This document shows positions 16,573 to 26,200 of a stretch of DNA of 39,828 bases, piece by piece (within the stretch, counting starts at the first letter, position 1; every line of letters starts with the position of its first letter). The position numbers were made by a program, and so were the translations under genes. The notes beneath the pieces are model-generated. The model did not search any database and was not told the origin of the DNA. It saw only the letters and a list, made by a program, of their open reading frames with translations. Source of the stretch: BOG-908 sp964242035 (GTDB lineage: Bacteria > Pseudomonadota > Alphaproteobacteria > Acetobacterales > Acetobacteraceae); assembly GCA_964242035.1 (NCBI GenBank), contig CAXTCL010000006.1:1-39828 (forward strand), given 5' to 3'.

Positions 16573-17531
16573 CACGCCACCGCGTTGGCCAGCAGGCCCA
16601 CGCCCAGCGCGTAGAAGATCGGCGAGTTGTAGCGCCGTATGACGCTGAAATTATGATACACCATGAACGCGTCTCCGCCGGCGCCATCGGGCAGCAGAAC
16701 CGCGCCACGCACGTCCTTGCGGGTGAACGCGGTGCCGTCCGCCCGACGCACGCCGACCCCCTGCCACTCGGACAGCGTCCGCTGACGCTCCACACCCGTC
16801 TCGGCCGCCGGGAGCGACTGCGGCACCTGGATCGCCTGCCCCCAAGGCTCGCCCCAGCGCCAGCCGCATTTGACGAAGTAGTTGGCCACCGACCCGAACA
16901 CGTCCGTGCGGTCGGTCCAGATGTCGCGCCGGCCGTCGCCGTCCGCATCCACCGCGTATTCCAGGTAGGAGCTTGGCATGAATTGCGGCTGTCCCATCGC
17001 ACCCGCCCAGCTTCCCGTCATCGCCCGCGGCGACACGTCGCCGGCCTCCAAAATACGCAGCGCGTTGATCAGCTCCTTGCGGAAATACTCCCGCCGCCGC
17101 CCCTCATAGGCGAGCGTCGCCAGCCCCTCCACGACGCGATACGTGCCGGTACGCTCGCCGAAATTGGACTCTAGCCCCCAGATGCCCATCACGATGCGCG
17201 GGTCGCAGCGGTAGCGCTCGGTCACCGAAGCCAGAGTCGCCGTCTCCCTCGCATACACCGCACGCGCCTTGTCCAGCCGCGTCTGCGGCAGCACGCGCGC
17301 CCGGTATTGCGGCCAGGTCAGCTCGAACTCCGGCTGGTGATGATCCAGCTCGATCACCTTGGGGTTCGGCACCACGCCTTCGAACGCCGCATCCACCACC
17401 GTTCCGCGCACCCCGGCCGCGACGGCCTCGGCCCGCACGGAGGCGACGAAGGCGCCGAACCCGTCCTGTGCGCGGGCGGCGAGCGGCAGGGCGACCAGGG
17501 GGGCGGAGAGAAGGACTCGGCGCGTCAGCAT
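16572..17531 (-). CDS. Lytic murein transglycosylase, MltB family
   Basis: This 319-residue secreted enzyme cleaves the MurNAc-GlcNAc bond to form anhydro-muropeptides. An N-terminal signal peptide has twin arginines and a cleavable end (MLTRRVLLSAPLVALPLAAR, Ala-Gln). The MltB-type catalytic glutamate is in MGIWGLESNFGERTG. Further family blocks are LINALRILEAGDVSP, GSWAGAMGQPQFMPSSYLEY, VDADGDGRRDIW and VFGSVANYFVKCGWRWGEPW, with NSPIFYALGVGLLA at the C-terminus. Length is typical of the MltB/SLT_2 group lacking the peptidoglycan-binding extension. No clear Shine-Dalgarno is seen before ATG 17531. It is first of the mltB-rlpA-dac-tmk order and lies 45 bp downstream of repeat R7. Confidence 0.93.
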   Translation of the reverse strand: MLTRRVLLSAPLVALPLAARAQDGFGAFVASVRAEAVAAGVRGTVVDAAFEGVVPNPKVIELDHHQPEFELTWPQYRARVLPQTRLDKARAVYARETATLASVTERYRCDPRIVMGIWGLESNFGERTGTYRVVEGLATLAYEGRRREYFRKELINALRILEAGDVSPRAMTGSWAGAMGQPQFMPSSYLEYAVDADGDGRRDIWTDRTDVFGSVANYFVKCGWRWGEPWGQAIQVPQSLPAAETGVERQRTLSEWQGVGVRRADGTAFTRKDVRGAVLLPDGAGGDAFMVYHNFSVIRRYNSPIFYALGVGLLANAVA

Positions 17532-17575
17532 CGGGCAGTGTTCGCACGGATAGAGGACGGCGCGGAAGTTAAGAA

Positions 17576-17710
17576 AAGGAAGGAAGACCTTCTTTTTTGA
17601 AAAAAAGAAGCAAAAAACTTTTGCTCCCTGTCGGCGAGTTTCCGGCGAGCGCGCGACAGCGAACCAAAAGTTTTTTGCTTCTTTTTTCCAAAAAAGAAGG
17701 CCTTGCTTCC
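17576..17710. repeat. Palindromic intergenic repeat R7, mosaic centre
   Basis: Complete copy at the 3' end of prfA (stop 17711-17713). Both arms are the CTTC/GAAG type. The centre is hybrid: CTGTCGGCG on the left but CGCGACAGCG on the right, sharing only the CTGTCG / CGACAG core. Confidence 0.92.
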
Positions 17711-18769
17711 TTACGCATCCGCCGCCAGCCGAGCCGCCTGATCCTCCTCCGTCAACGCATCGACGAACTCGTCGAACTCCCCAGCCATCACCCGGTCGAT
17801 CTTGTGCGACGTCAAATTGATCCGGTGGTCCGACACCCGCCCCTGCGGAAAATTATACGTGCGTATCCGCTCGCTCCGATCGCCCGTACCCACCTGGCTT
17901 TTACGGTCCGCCGAGCGCGTTGCATGCAAATCGGCGCGCTGCGCCTCGTACATGCGCGCGCGCAATATCTTCATCGCCTTCGCACGGTTCTTGTGTTGGC
18001 TGCGCTCCTCCTGCATCGCCACCACGATGCCCGTCGGAAGATGCGTGATACGCACGGCGGATTCTGTTTTGTTCACATGCTGCCCACCGGCGCCAGACGC
18101 CCGATAGACGTCGATGCGCAGGTCGCTTTCGTTGACCTGCACGTCCACCTCCTCGGCTTCCGGCAGAACCGCCACGGTGACCGTGCTCGTATGTATCCGC
18201 CCCTGCGTCTCCGTCGTCGGCACGCGCTGCACGCGGTGCACGCCGGATTCGTATTTCAGCCTGGCGAACACGTTGCGGCCAGTGATCTCGGCGATGCCCT
18301 CCTTCAGCCCGCCCAGCTCCGTCTCGCCGTAATCCATCAGCTCGAACCGCCAGCCGCGCAGGCCGGCATATTTCTGATAGGCGGCGAACAGTTCGGCCGC
18401 GAACAGCGCCGCCTCGTCGCCGCCCGCGGCCGGCCGTATCTCCAATATTGCGCTGCGCTCGTCCGCCTCGTCGCGCGGCAGCAAAGCGAGCTGTATCTCG
18501 CGCGCCAGCTTCGGCAGACGCTCGCGCAGGTCACGCAACTCGGCTTCCGCCATCTCGCGCATTTCCGGATCGGCCAGCAACTGCTCGGCACCGGCGGCCT
18601 CGGTCTCGGCTGCGCGCCACTCTTCTATGCGCGCCACCACCGGTTCCAGTTCGGACAACTCGCGGGAAGCGCGCGAGAACGCCTCGCCGGTGAGGCCGCT
18701 GGAAAGGTCGTGACGCAGCTCTTCGGCGCGTAGGACGATCCTGTCGAATTTTCCCGCTAGGTCTAGCAT
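17711..18769 (-). CDS. prfA: Peptide chain release factor 1
   Basis: This 352-residue class I release factor recognises UAA and UAG. It has the PxT-type codon recognition region (RVQRVPTTETQGRIHTSTVTVAVLP; the PTT triplet is the RF1 anticodon-like element) and the catalytic GGQ loop (YRASGAGGQHVNKTESAVR). The C-terminus has the usual YNFPQGRVSDHRINLT. ATG 18769 gives the family start MLDLAGKFDRI; the frame is open further upstream only because it reads into repeat R8. No good Shine-Dalgarno is seen. hisS precedes it across R8. The prmC methyltransferase gene that commonly follows prfA and modifies the GGQ glutamine is not here; R7 and mltB follow. Confidence 0.96.
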   Translation of the reverse strand: MLDLAGKFDRIVLRAEELRHDLSSGLTGEAFSRASRELSELEPVVARIEEWRAAETEAAGAEQLLADPEMREMAEAELRDLRERLPKLAREIQLALLPRDEADERSAILEIRPAAGGDEAALFAAELFAAYQKYAGLRGWRFELMDYGETELGGLKEGIAEITGRNVFARLKYESGVHRVQRVPTTETQGRIHTSTVTVAVLPEAEEVDVQVNESDLRIDVYRASGAGGQHVNKTESAVRITHLPTGIVVAMQEERSQHKNRAKAMKILRARMYEAQRADLHATRSADRKSQVGTGDRSERIRTYNFPQGRVSDHRINLTSHKIDRVMAGEFDEFVDALTEEDQAARLAADA

Positions 18770-18782
18770 CACGTCAAACCAA

Positions 18783-18916
18783 AGGAAGCAAGCAGTTCTT
18801 TTTTGGAAAAAAAGAACCAAAAAACTTTTGACTTCGCTGTCGCGGACCTATCCGGACACTCGCCGACAGGGAGCAAAAGTTTTTTGCTTCTTTTTTTCAA
18901 AAAAGAAGGCCTTGCC
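18783..18916. repeat. Palindromic intergenic repeat R8, mixed arms and mosaic centre
   Basis: Complete copy between hisS (stop 18917-18919) and prfA. Left arm GCAGTTC..GAACC; right arm GCTTC..GAAGGCC; centre GCTGTCGCG on the left and CGCCGACAGG on the right, the reverse mosaic of R7. Confidence 0.92.
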
Positions 18917-20155
18917 TTAAACACTCAACGTCCGCGCCACATCCTCCAGCGCGACCTCAACCTGCGTACCCGTCGCCAGGTCCTTCACCGCCGCCACGCC
19001 GCGTGCCGCCTCGTCGTCACCGATGATCACCACCGCCCGCGCACCCAATTTGTTCGCCCGCTCCATGCGCTTCTTCATGTTGCCGCGATACGCCATCTCC
19101 GCGCGTATGTTGGCCTGCCGCAGCGCCTGCAGCAGCGCCACGGCGGTGGCTTCGGCGCGCTCGCCGAGCGGGATCACGGCAACCGTCGTCGGCGGCAGCG
19201 GCGCCTCGGCCAGCAGCATGGACAGCCGCTCGATGCCCGCGGCCCAGCCCACGGCCGGGGTCGGCGGCCCGCCCATCTCGGCCACCAGCCCGTCATAGCG
19301 CCCGCCGGCCATTACCGTGCCCTGCGCGCCGAGCCGCGTGGTCACGAACTCGAAGGCGGTGTGGCTGTAATAGTCCAGGCCACGCACGATTCGCGGGTTC
19401 TCGCGGAACGGCACGCCGAACGCGGTCAGATGCGCGCGCACGGTCTCGTAGAAGCCGGCCGCCGCGTCGGTGAGATACGGCCCGATCGTCGGGGCCGCGG
19501 CCACGAGCGCGCGGTCGCCCTCGTCCTTGCTGTCCAGGATGCGCATCGGGTTGCGCGCTAGGCGGTCCTGGCTGTCGGTGGAGAGCGCGCCTTTGTGGCT
19601 CTCGAAATAGGCCACCAGCGCGTGGCGATAGGCGTCGCGGCTCGGCGTGTCGCCCAGCGTGTTCAGCTCCAGCATAACGTCGTCGCCCAGGCCAAGCCCG
19701 CCCAGAATGTGCCAGCCGAGTGCGATCACCTCGGCGTCTGCCAGCGGCTCGGGCGCGCCGATCAGCTCGGCGCCTATCTGGTGGAACTGCCTGTAGCGGC
19801 CCTTTTGCGGCCGCTCGTAGCGGAACATCGGCCCGGCGTAGAAAACCTTCTGCGGCAGGGACTGGGTCAAGCCGGCGGTCACCAGGGCGCGGCAGATGCC
19901 GGCGGTGTTCTCCGGCCGCAGCGTCAGGCTGTCCCCGCCGCGGTCCTGGAAGGTGTACATCTCCTTGGTGACCACGTCGGAGGTGTCGCCCAGCGTGCGG
20001 GCGAACACCCGCGTGTCCTCGAAGATCGGCGTGGACCACTCGTCAAACCCGTACAGCCCGGCGGTCCGGCGCGCGACGCCGGCCACGTGGGCGAAGCGGC
20101 GCTGGTCCTCGCCCAGTATGTCTCGTGTGCCGCGTACCGGCTGTAGCGCTTCCAA
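18917..20155 (-). CDS. hisS: Histidyl-tRNA synthetase
   Basis: This 412-residue class II aminoacyl-tRNA synthetase charges tRNA-His. The N-terminus LQPVRGTRDILGEDQ is diagnostic, followed by motif 2 (YAGPMFRYERPQKGRYRQFHQIGAELIG). The histidine-specific motif RIVRGLDYYSHTAFEF and motif 3 (GWAAGIERLSML) are present, then the C-terminal anticodon-binding domain. Codon 1 is TTG at 20155; no ATG or GTG in frame fits the family start, and the Shine-Dalgarno is weak. It is divergent from the large glycosyltransferase at 20357 across about 200 bp that I could not interpret further. Repeat R8 touches the stop. Confidence 0.96.
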   Translation of the reverse strand: MEALQPVRGTRDILGEDQRRFAHVAGVARRTAGLYGFDEWSTPIFEDTRVFARTLGDTSDVVTKEMYTFQDRGGDSLTLRPENTAGICRALVTAGLTQSLPQKVFYAGPMFRYERPQKGRYRQFHQIGAELIGAPEPLADAEVIALGWHILGGLGLGDDVMLELNTLGDTPSRDAYRHALVAYFESHKGALSTDSQDRLARNPMRILDSKDEGDRALVAAAPTIGPYLTDAAAGFYETVRAHLTAFGVPFRENPRIVRGLDYYSHTAFEFVTTRLGAQGTVMAGGRYDGLVAEMGGPPTPAVGWAAGIERLSMLLAEAPLPPTTVAVIPLGERAEATAVALLQALRQANIRAEMAYRGNMKKRMERANKLGARAVVIIGDDEAARGVAAVKDLATGTQVEVALEDVARTLSV

Positions 20156-20356
20156 GCTTGTTCTCGTGCGATGGAGCGCGGGCGTTTAACACACATCGCT
20201 CCGGCTGCCATCCCGAGGCACGCAAGCGGCTCGGCCGCAGAACCCCTCTGTTCCCACGGCTGGCGACGAGGCGTGCCGGCGCCAATCCACCCGGCCCTGC
20301 CGTGCTCACCGCGCCCACGCACAGGCGTTTAGGCCTTGCAGCGTTGACTGCGGCTT

Positions 20357-23140
20357 GTGCGCCATAGTGCCGGCCTTTACGACGCGTTGATGCAGAACGA
20401 CGCACCGGCGGGCACAGGCTTGCGGGATGATCTGGCCGACGCGCGGCTGGAGATAGACCGCCTAAAGCTCGTCGCCGAACAGGCACTGGCCAGCGCGGCG
20501 CTGCAGGGTATGCGGGCCGGCGGGCAAAGCGGCGAGGCGCACGCGCTGCGCGGGCAGGTGCAAGCCATGCGCGCCAGCTTCTTCTGGCGGCTGACCTTGC
20601 CGCTGCGCGTGGCCGTGGACCTGGCGCGCGGCCTGCCGCCCGGCTCCAGTCCGGAAGCCCAGGTGCTGCGCCACGCCGCCACCCTCTTGCGCCGCCAGGG
20701 AGCAGGCGCGCTGTGGGTCAAATCGCGCCAGATATTCCGCCAGCGTGCGATGCTGCGCCGCGCGGTCGCCGGCCGGGCCTCGGCGGGAGCGGCGGCAACC
20801 CAGGCGACGGCGGCCATGCCGCTGCCTTGCACCGTGCTGGCGCCCTCCGTGCTCATCATCGCCGAGCTGACCCTGCAGCAATGCGCCAAATACCGCGTGT
20901 GGCAGAAGCGGGAGCTGTTCACCCGTCTCGGTGTGCCGTGCCGCGTGGTCGACTGGCGGCACACGGAGGACTGCCTCTCGGCCGCTTCGCTTGCCACCCA
21001 GGTGATCCTCTACCGCGTGCCCGGCTACCCGCTCGTGATGCGCCTGATCGAGCGGCTGCACGGCCTGCGCCTTCCTGTCGCGTGGGAAGTGGACGACCTG
21101 ATATTCGACCGCGGCCTGTTCCTGCTGAACCGCAACGTGGACTCGCTCGAACCCGAAATGCGCGAGGGCATCCTGTCCGGCGTGGAGCTGTATCGCAGCG
21201 CCATGCTGGCCTGCGGCACCGGTATCGCCAGCACGCCGCATCTGGCCCAGGTGATGCGTGACGCCGGCCTGGCCGAAGCCTGCGTGATCGAGAACGCGCT
21301 GGACGAGGAGACGCTCAGCCTGGCCGCCGGCCTGCGCCGCCGCCGCGAAGCCGCCCCGCCGCGCGACACCGTGCTGGTCACCTACGGCTCCGGCACCAAG
21401 ACGCATGACGCCGATTTCCGCCAGGCCGCCCCTGCTTTGCTGCGCGCGCTGCAGGCGCTGCCGAACCTGCGCCTGCGTATCGTGGGAGAGCTCACGCTGC
21501 CGGCGGAGTTCTCGGCCGTGGCCGGACAGGTCGAGCAACTGCCGCCGGTGCCCTTCGCGCGCTACATGGCGCTGCTGGCGGACGGCGACATCGGCGTGGC
21601 CCCGCTCGAACCCACGCTGTTCAACGACTCGAAGAGCAACATCAAGTTCCTCGAATCGGCCGTGCTGGGGCTGCCCTCCATCTGTTCGCCGCGCGCGCAT
21701 TTCACCGATGCCGTGCGTGACGGCGAGAACGGCCTGCTGGCCGATACCGAGGCGGCCTGGTTCGACGCCTTGTGCCGGCTCGCCGGCGATGCCGGCCTGC
21801 GCGCCCGCCTGGGAGAGGCGGCGTTGCAGACGGCACTCGCGCGCTACGCGCCGGACGCGGTGGCGCGCGCGCAATTGCTGCCGCTGCTGGCCAGGGCGCC
21901 GGACCAGCGCGTGCGCAAGCCCCTGCGCGTGCTGCTCGCCAACATCTACTACACGCCGCGCAGCTATGGCGGCGCCACACTCGTGGTGGAAGAGATGGCC
22001 CGCCGCCTGCACGCGCGCGGCGACACGGAAATCCACATCTTCACCGGCCTGCCGCAGGACGAGCCGGACCGCGTGACCACGCGCACGGACCAGGACGGCA
22101 TCACCGTCTTTGCCGTGCCGACCTCGGAGAGCGACACCGTGGCCGCTCTCGACGACCCCGGCGCAGGTGTTGCGTTCGGCCGCGTGCTCGATGCCATCCA
22201 GCCGGACGTGGTGCACCTGCACGCGATACAGGGCCTGAGCGCCAGCTTGGCCGCCGCCTGCACGCTGCGCGGCATCCCCTATGTGATCACGCTGCACGAC
22301 GCCTGGTTTCTGTGCGCCCGCCAGTTCATGGTGCGCGACGACGGCACCTACTGCTTCCAGACCACCATAGATCTGCACATCTGCCAGAACTGCGTGCCCG
22401 GCGCCTACCACCTCGAGCAGCGCGCCCGCCTGATGCACGCGGTTCTGCAAGGCGCGGCCCTGCTGCTCTCGCCTAGTGAGGCGCATCGCACGCTCCACAT
22501 CGCCAACGGTGTGGCGCCGGAGAGGATCGTCGTGGCACCGAATGGCGTGCGCCTGCCTGCCACGCGCCTCCCACGCGAAGCGGCCGGCAAGCTGCGCTTC
22601 GCCTATGTCGGCGGCAACGTTGAGGTGAAAGGCTTCAGCATCGTCAAACGGGCCTTCGAAGCGCTGGACCGGGATGACTGGGAGCTGGTGCTCGTCGACA
22701 ACACGCTCAACCTCGGGTTCTCCAGCGTGGACGCCTCCGAATGGCGGGTGCGCGGGGATTTGCGCGTGGTCCCCGCCTATACGCAGGACGACATGGACAG
22801 CTTCTTCGCCGGCATTGACGTGCTGGTATTTCCCTCTCAGTGGAAGGAAAGCTTCGGCCTGACGGTGCGCGAGGCCCTGGCACGCGATGTTTGGGTGATC
22901 TCGACCGCCGGCGGCGGCCCGGCCGAGGCGATCGTGGACGGGGTGAACGGCACGCTGATCCCGCTCGACGGGCGCCACGAGAGACTGGGTGCTGCGGTGA
23001 CGGCGTTGCTGGATGTGCCGGAGCGATTGGCTGGATATCGCAATCCGTTTGCCGGCGAGATCATGGATTATGCGGCGCAGGCGGACGCCTTGCGTGGGAT
23101 CCTGGGAGATGTGGTTAGGAAGAAAGCAGTTCTTTTTTGA
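20357..23140 (+). CDS. Large tandem-domain glycosyltransferase (two GT-B-like modules)
   Basis: This 927-residue protein probably adds sugars to a surface polysaccharide. A short coiled coil (about 20-72) runs into FFWRLTLPLR (75-84), the signature shared with 6737-7759 and 23298-26633. The first glycosyltransferase-like module (about 160-510) has AWEVDDLIFDRG and KSNIKFLESAVLGLPSICSP. The second (about 521-915) is GT4-like: YYTPRSYGGATLVVEEMARR, DVVHLHAIQGLSA, YVITLHDAWFLCARQF, a Cys cluster in DLHICQNCVPGA, VVAPNGVR and FPSQWKESFGLTVREALARD. Neither start GTG 20357 nor ATG 20390 has a Shine-Dalgarno. The last residues (RKKAVLF) and the stop codon are encoded inside repeat R9, so the native C-terminus may have been replaced. 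Donor and acceptor are unknown. Confidence 0.87.
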   Translation: MRHSAGLYDALMQNDAPAGTGLRDDLADARLEIDRLKLVAEQALASAALQGMRAGGQSGEAHALRGQVQAMRASFFWRLTLPLRVAVDLARGLPPGSSPEAQVLRHAATLLRRQGAGALWVKSRQIFRQRAMLRRAVAGRASAGAAATQATAAMPLPCTVLAPSVLIIAELTLQQCAKYRVWQKRELFTRLGVPCRVVDWRHTEDCLSAASLATQVILYRVPGYPLVMRLIERLHGLRLPVAWEVDDLIFDRGLFLLNRNVDSLEPEMREGILSGVELYRSAMLACGTGIASTPHLAQVMRDAGLAEACVIENALDEETLSLAAGLRRRREAAPPRDTVLVTYGSGTKTHDADFRQAAPALLRALQALPNLRLRIVGELTLPAEFSAVAGQVEQLPPVPFARYMALLADGDIGVAPLEPTLFNDSKSNIKFLESAVLGLPSICSPRAHFTDAVRDGENGLLADTEAAWFDALCRLAGDAGLRARLGEAALQTALARYAPDAVARAQLLPLLARAPDQRVRKPLRVLLANIYYTPRSYGGATLVVEEMARRLHARGDTEIHIFTGLPQDEPDRVTTRTDQDGITVFAVPTSESDTVAALDDPGAGVAFGRVLDAIQPDVVHLHAIQGLSASLAAACTLRGIPYVITLHDAWFLCARQFMVRDDGTYCFQTTIDLHICQNCVPGAYHLEQRARLMHAVLQGAALLLSPSEAHRTLHIANGVAPERIVVAPNGVRLPATRLPREAAGKLRFAYVGGNVEVKGFSIVKRAFEALDRDDWELVLVDNTLNLGFSSVDASEWRVRGDLRVVPAYTQDDMDSFFAGIDVLVFPSQWKESFGLTVREALARDVWVISTAGGGPAEAIVDGVNGTLIPLDGRHERLGAAVTALLDVPERLAGYRNPFAGEIMDYAAQADALRGILGDVVRKKAVLF

Positions 23141-23283
23141 AAAAAAGAACCAAAAAACTTTTGGTCCCGCTGTCGCCGACTGTGTCAACGCGGCGGGTGT
23201 CCTGAGATGGTACGGCTGGCTCCCGCGCCAGGAGCAAAAGTTTTTTGGTTCTTTTTTTTCAAAAAAGAACTGCTTTCTTCTTT
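23116..23283. repeat. Palindromic intergenic repeat R9
   Basis: Complete copy with both arms of the GTTC/GAAC type (GCAGTTC..GAACC and GGTTC..GAACTGC) and a long, poorly paired centre: CGCTGTCGCCGAC on the left, but CTCCCGCGCCAGGAGC on the right. It encodes the last codons and stop of the upstream glycosyltransferase and ends at the Shine-Dalgarno of the next gene. Confidence 0.9.
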
Positions 23284-23297
23284 AGGAGCGTAACCGC

Positions 23298-26200
23298 ATG
23301 GACGGAGCTTTGACCGACGAAGCGCTCGCCCCCCTATTCTGGCGCCCGTCCCGCCTGGGCGTGGACAGCGCCTGGTTCGGCCACGTGCCGTTCGCGCACT
23401 GGATCGTGGGCCAGCACCGCCCCGCAAGCATCGTGGAGCTGGGCGCGCATAACGGCGTCTCCTACGCGGCGTTCTGCGAAGCGGTATTGCGCGAGCGGCT
23501 GGATGCGCGCGCGCTTGCGGTGGACACCTGGCAGGGCGACGAGCATGCCGGATTCTACGGCGACGACGTGTATGCCGACCTGCAACGCTTCCACGACCAG
23601 CGCTATGCCGGCTTCTCGACCTTGCTGCGCACCAATTTCGACGACGCGAGCACACGCGTGCTCGATGGCAGCGTCGATCTCCTGCACATCGACGGACGGC
23701 ACCGTTACGAGGACGTGTCGCACGATTTCGCCACCTGGCTGCCGAAGATGTCGCGCCGTGGCGTGGTCCTGTTCCATGACACCAACGTGCGCGAGCACGA
23801 TTTCGGCGTGTATCGTTTGTGGGCGGAGCTGTGCCGGGCGCATCCGTCGTTCGAGTTCCTGCACGGCCACGGGCTTGGCGTGCTTGCGTTGGGCGAGGCC
23901 GGTGGCGCGCTGGGGCAGCTATGCGCGTTGCAGGATCCACACGAGATAAACACCGTGCGCGAGCGTTTCGCCCTGCTGGGCGAACGCTGGATCGCCACGC
24001 GCGACCTGCAGCACGCCGACCGGCGCCAGGCGGCGGTGGCAGCGAAGCTGGCGGAGGCGCAGGCGGACCTGGAGTCCACTCGCGGCTGGGCGGAGAACGC
24101 GCAAGGCGAAGTTAATAAGCTGTTCCCGATGTATCAGGCGCTGATCGAGACGCATCGCGGCGTGCGCGCGAACCTGGCGCGGGCGCGCCACGATGTGGCT
24201 GCCCGGGAGCGCGAGCTGGGCGAGCGTGCGGTTGTCTTGCAGGCACGCGAGGCTGAGCTGTCCGGCCAGCGCGCGGCGCTGGACGACGCACATCGCGCAC
24301 TGGACGAGGCACATCGTGCGCTGGATGCAACGCGCGCCGCGCTTGGGGGCGCACGCGATGAATTGGAGGCAGCGCGGACGCAGGCTCGGGCGCAGGCGCG
24401 GGCGGCCGAGATCACGCTGGAGGGTGCACGGGCGCACGCGGCCGCGCTGGTCGAATCACGCGCGCAAATGCTGTCCTCGACGAGCTGGCGCATCACGCAA
24501 CCGCTGCGCCGGCTGCGAGGGGGCACGGTGGAAGTGCCGCCGGCGCCGGAGATCGCCTTGCTTGCGCCGGATGAGGGCGCCGTGGTGGCGCCGCTGGCCG
24601 TGGCGGCCGCGTTGCCCGAGACCCAAGCGGCGCCCACGCCGGAGCCGGAACCGGAACCGGAACCGGAGCCGGAGCCTGAAGCACCGGCCGTCAGGCACCC
24701 GAACGTGCTGTTCATCAGCGGTGAGGGCCACACGCCAGGCAGCACCTACCGTGTGGAACGCTACGTGGAGGCGGCGCGCAGCCTGGGCCTGGATGCAGGC
24801 TGGTGCGAGGCGGGCCCGGTGGGCCCGGCCGAGTTGGCAGGCGCCCGCCTGGTGGTGCTGTGGCGCGTGCCCTACAGCACGCATATCGCCGGCATCGTCC
24901 AGGTGGCGCACGAACAGGGGGCGACCGTCGTGTTCGACGTGGACGACCTGATGTTCCGCCCGGAGCTTGCCACCATCGAGGTGATCGACGGCATACGCAG
25001 CCAGCGTTTCTCCGAGGTGGACACGCAGGAATTCTTCCGCCTGATCGGTCGCACGATGCGCGCCTGTGACCTCGTCACCTGCCCGACGGAGGAGCTGGCT
25101 CACCAGGCGCGCCTGACCGGCCGGCCAGCCTATGTGCTGCCGAACGGATTCGACGCCGCCAGCCACGACGCCGCGCGCCGCGCCCACCGGGACTGGCTGA
25201 GCTACGCCGACGACATCGTGCGCATCGGCTATGCAGGCGGCTCGCGCACCCACCAGCGCGACTTCGCCGCCGCGGCACCGGCCATCGCGCGCGTGCTGCG
25301 CGCCTACCCGCAAACGCGGCTGACCCTGTTCCGCGATCCATCAAGCGGCGAAGGCCTCGTGCTGATCGAGGAGTTCGCCGAATTCGCCGACCTCGCCGAC
25401 CGCATCGAATGGCGCGACATGGTGAAGCTTATGGACCTGCCCGGCGAGATCGCGCGCTTCGCCATCAACATCGCACCCTTGCAGCAGGACAACCCCTTTT
25501 GCGAGGCAAAGAGCGAGCTGAAATTCTTCGAGGCGGCGCTGGCCGGCGTGCCTACGGTCGCCTCTCCCACCGGGCCGTTCCGCCGTGCCATCGACCACGG
25601 CACCTCCGGCCTGCTCGCCGCCACGCAGGACGAATGGTTCGACGCCCTGGTCAGGCTGGTGGAGAACCCCGACGAGCGTGCGCGCCTGGCCCAGGCCGCC
25701 TACCACGTGACGCTCGCCCGCTTCGGCCCGGAAGCCCGCGCCGAAGCGTTCGCCCTCATGCTGGCGCAGGCCGAAGGGGGAGCGGCAGGGGCGGCGGCCT
25801 TCGAGCGGCAGCGCTACCGTGAGGGGCTGCCGCCCACGCCGGCGCCGCATGTGCCGCAGGCGGAGACGCTGTTCGAGCGCGACGATCTCGGCCAGGCGCT
25901 GGTCACAATCATCGTCCCCGTCTTCAACTACGCCGACTACGTGCCGGAAGCGCTGCAATCGGTGGCCGAACAGACCTTGCAACTGCTCGATCTTGTCGTG
26001 ATCGAGGATGCCTCGCCCGATGATTCAGGTGCGATGGTGCTGGACTGGGTGCGCGCCCATGCGCAGCGGTTCAACCGCGTGCGCGTGCTGCGTCACCGGG
26101 AGAATGCGGGGCTCGGTTTCGCGCGCAACAGCGGCTTCGCGGCCGCCGAGACCCCATTCGTTCTGCCGCTGGACGCAGACAACCGCCTGCTTCCCGCCGC

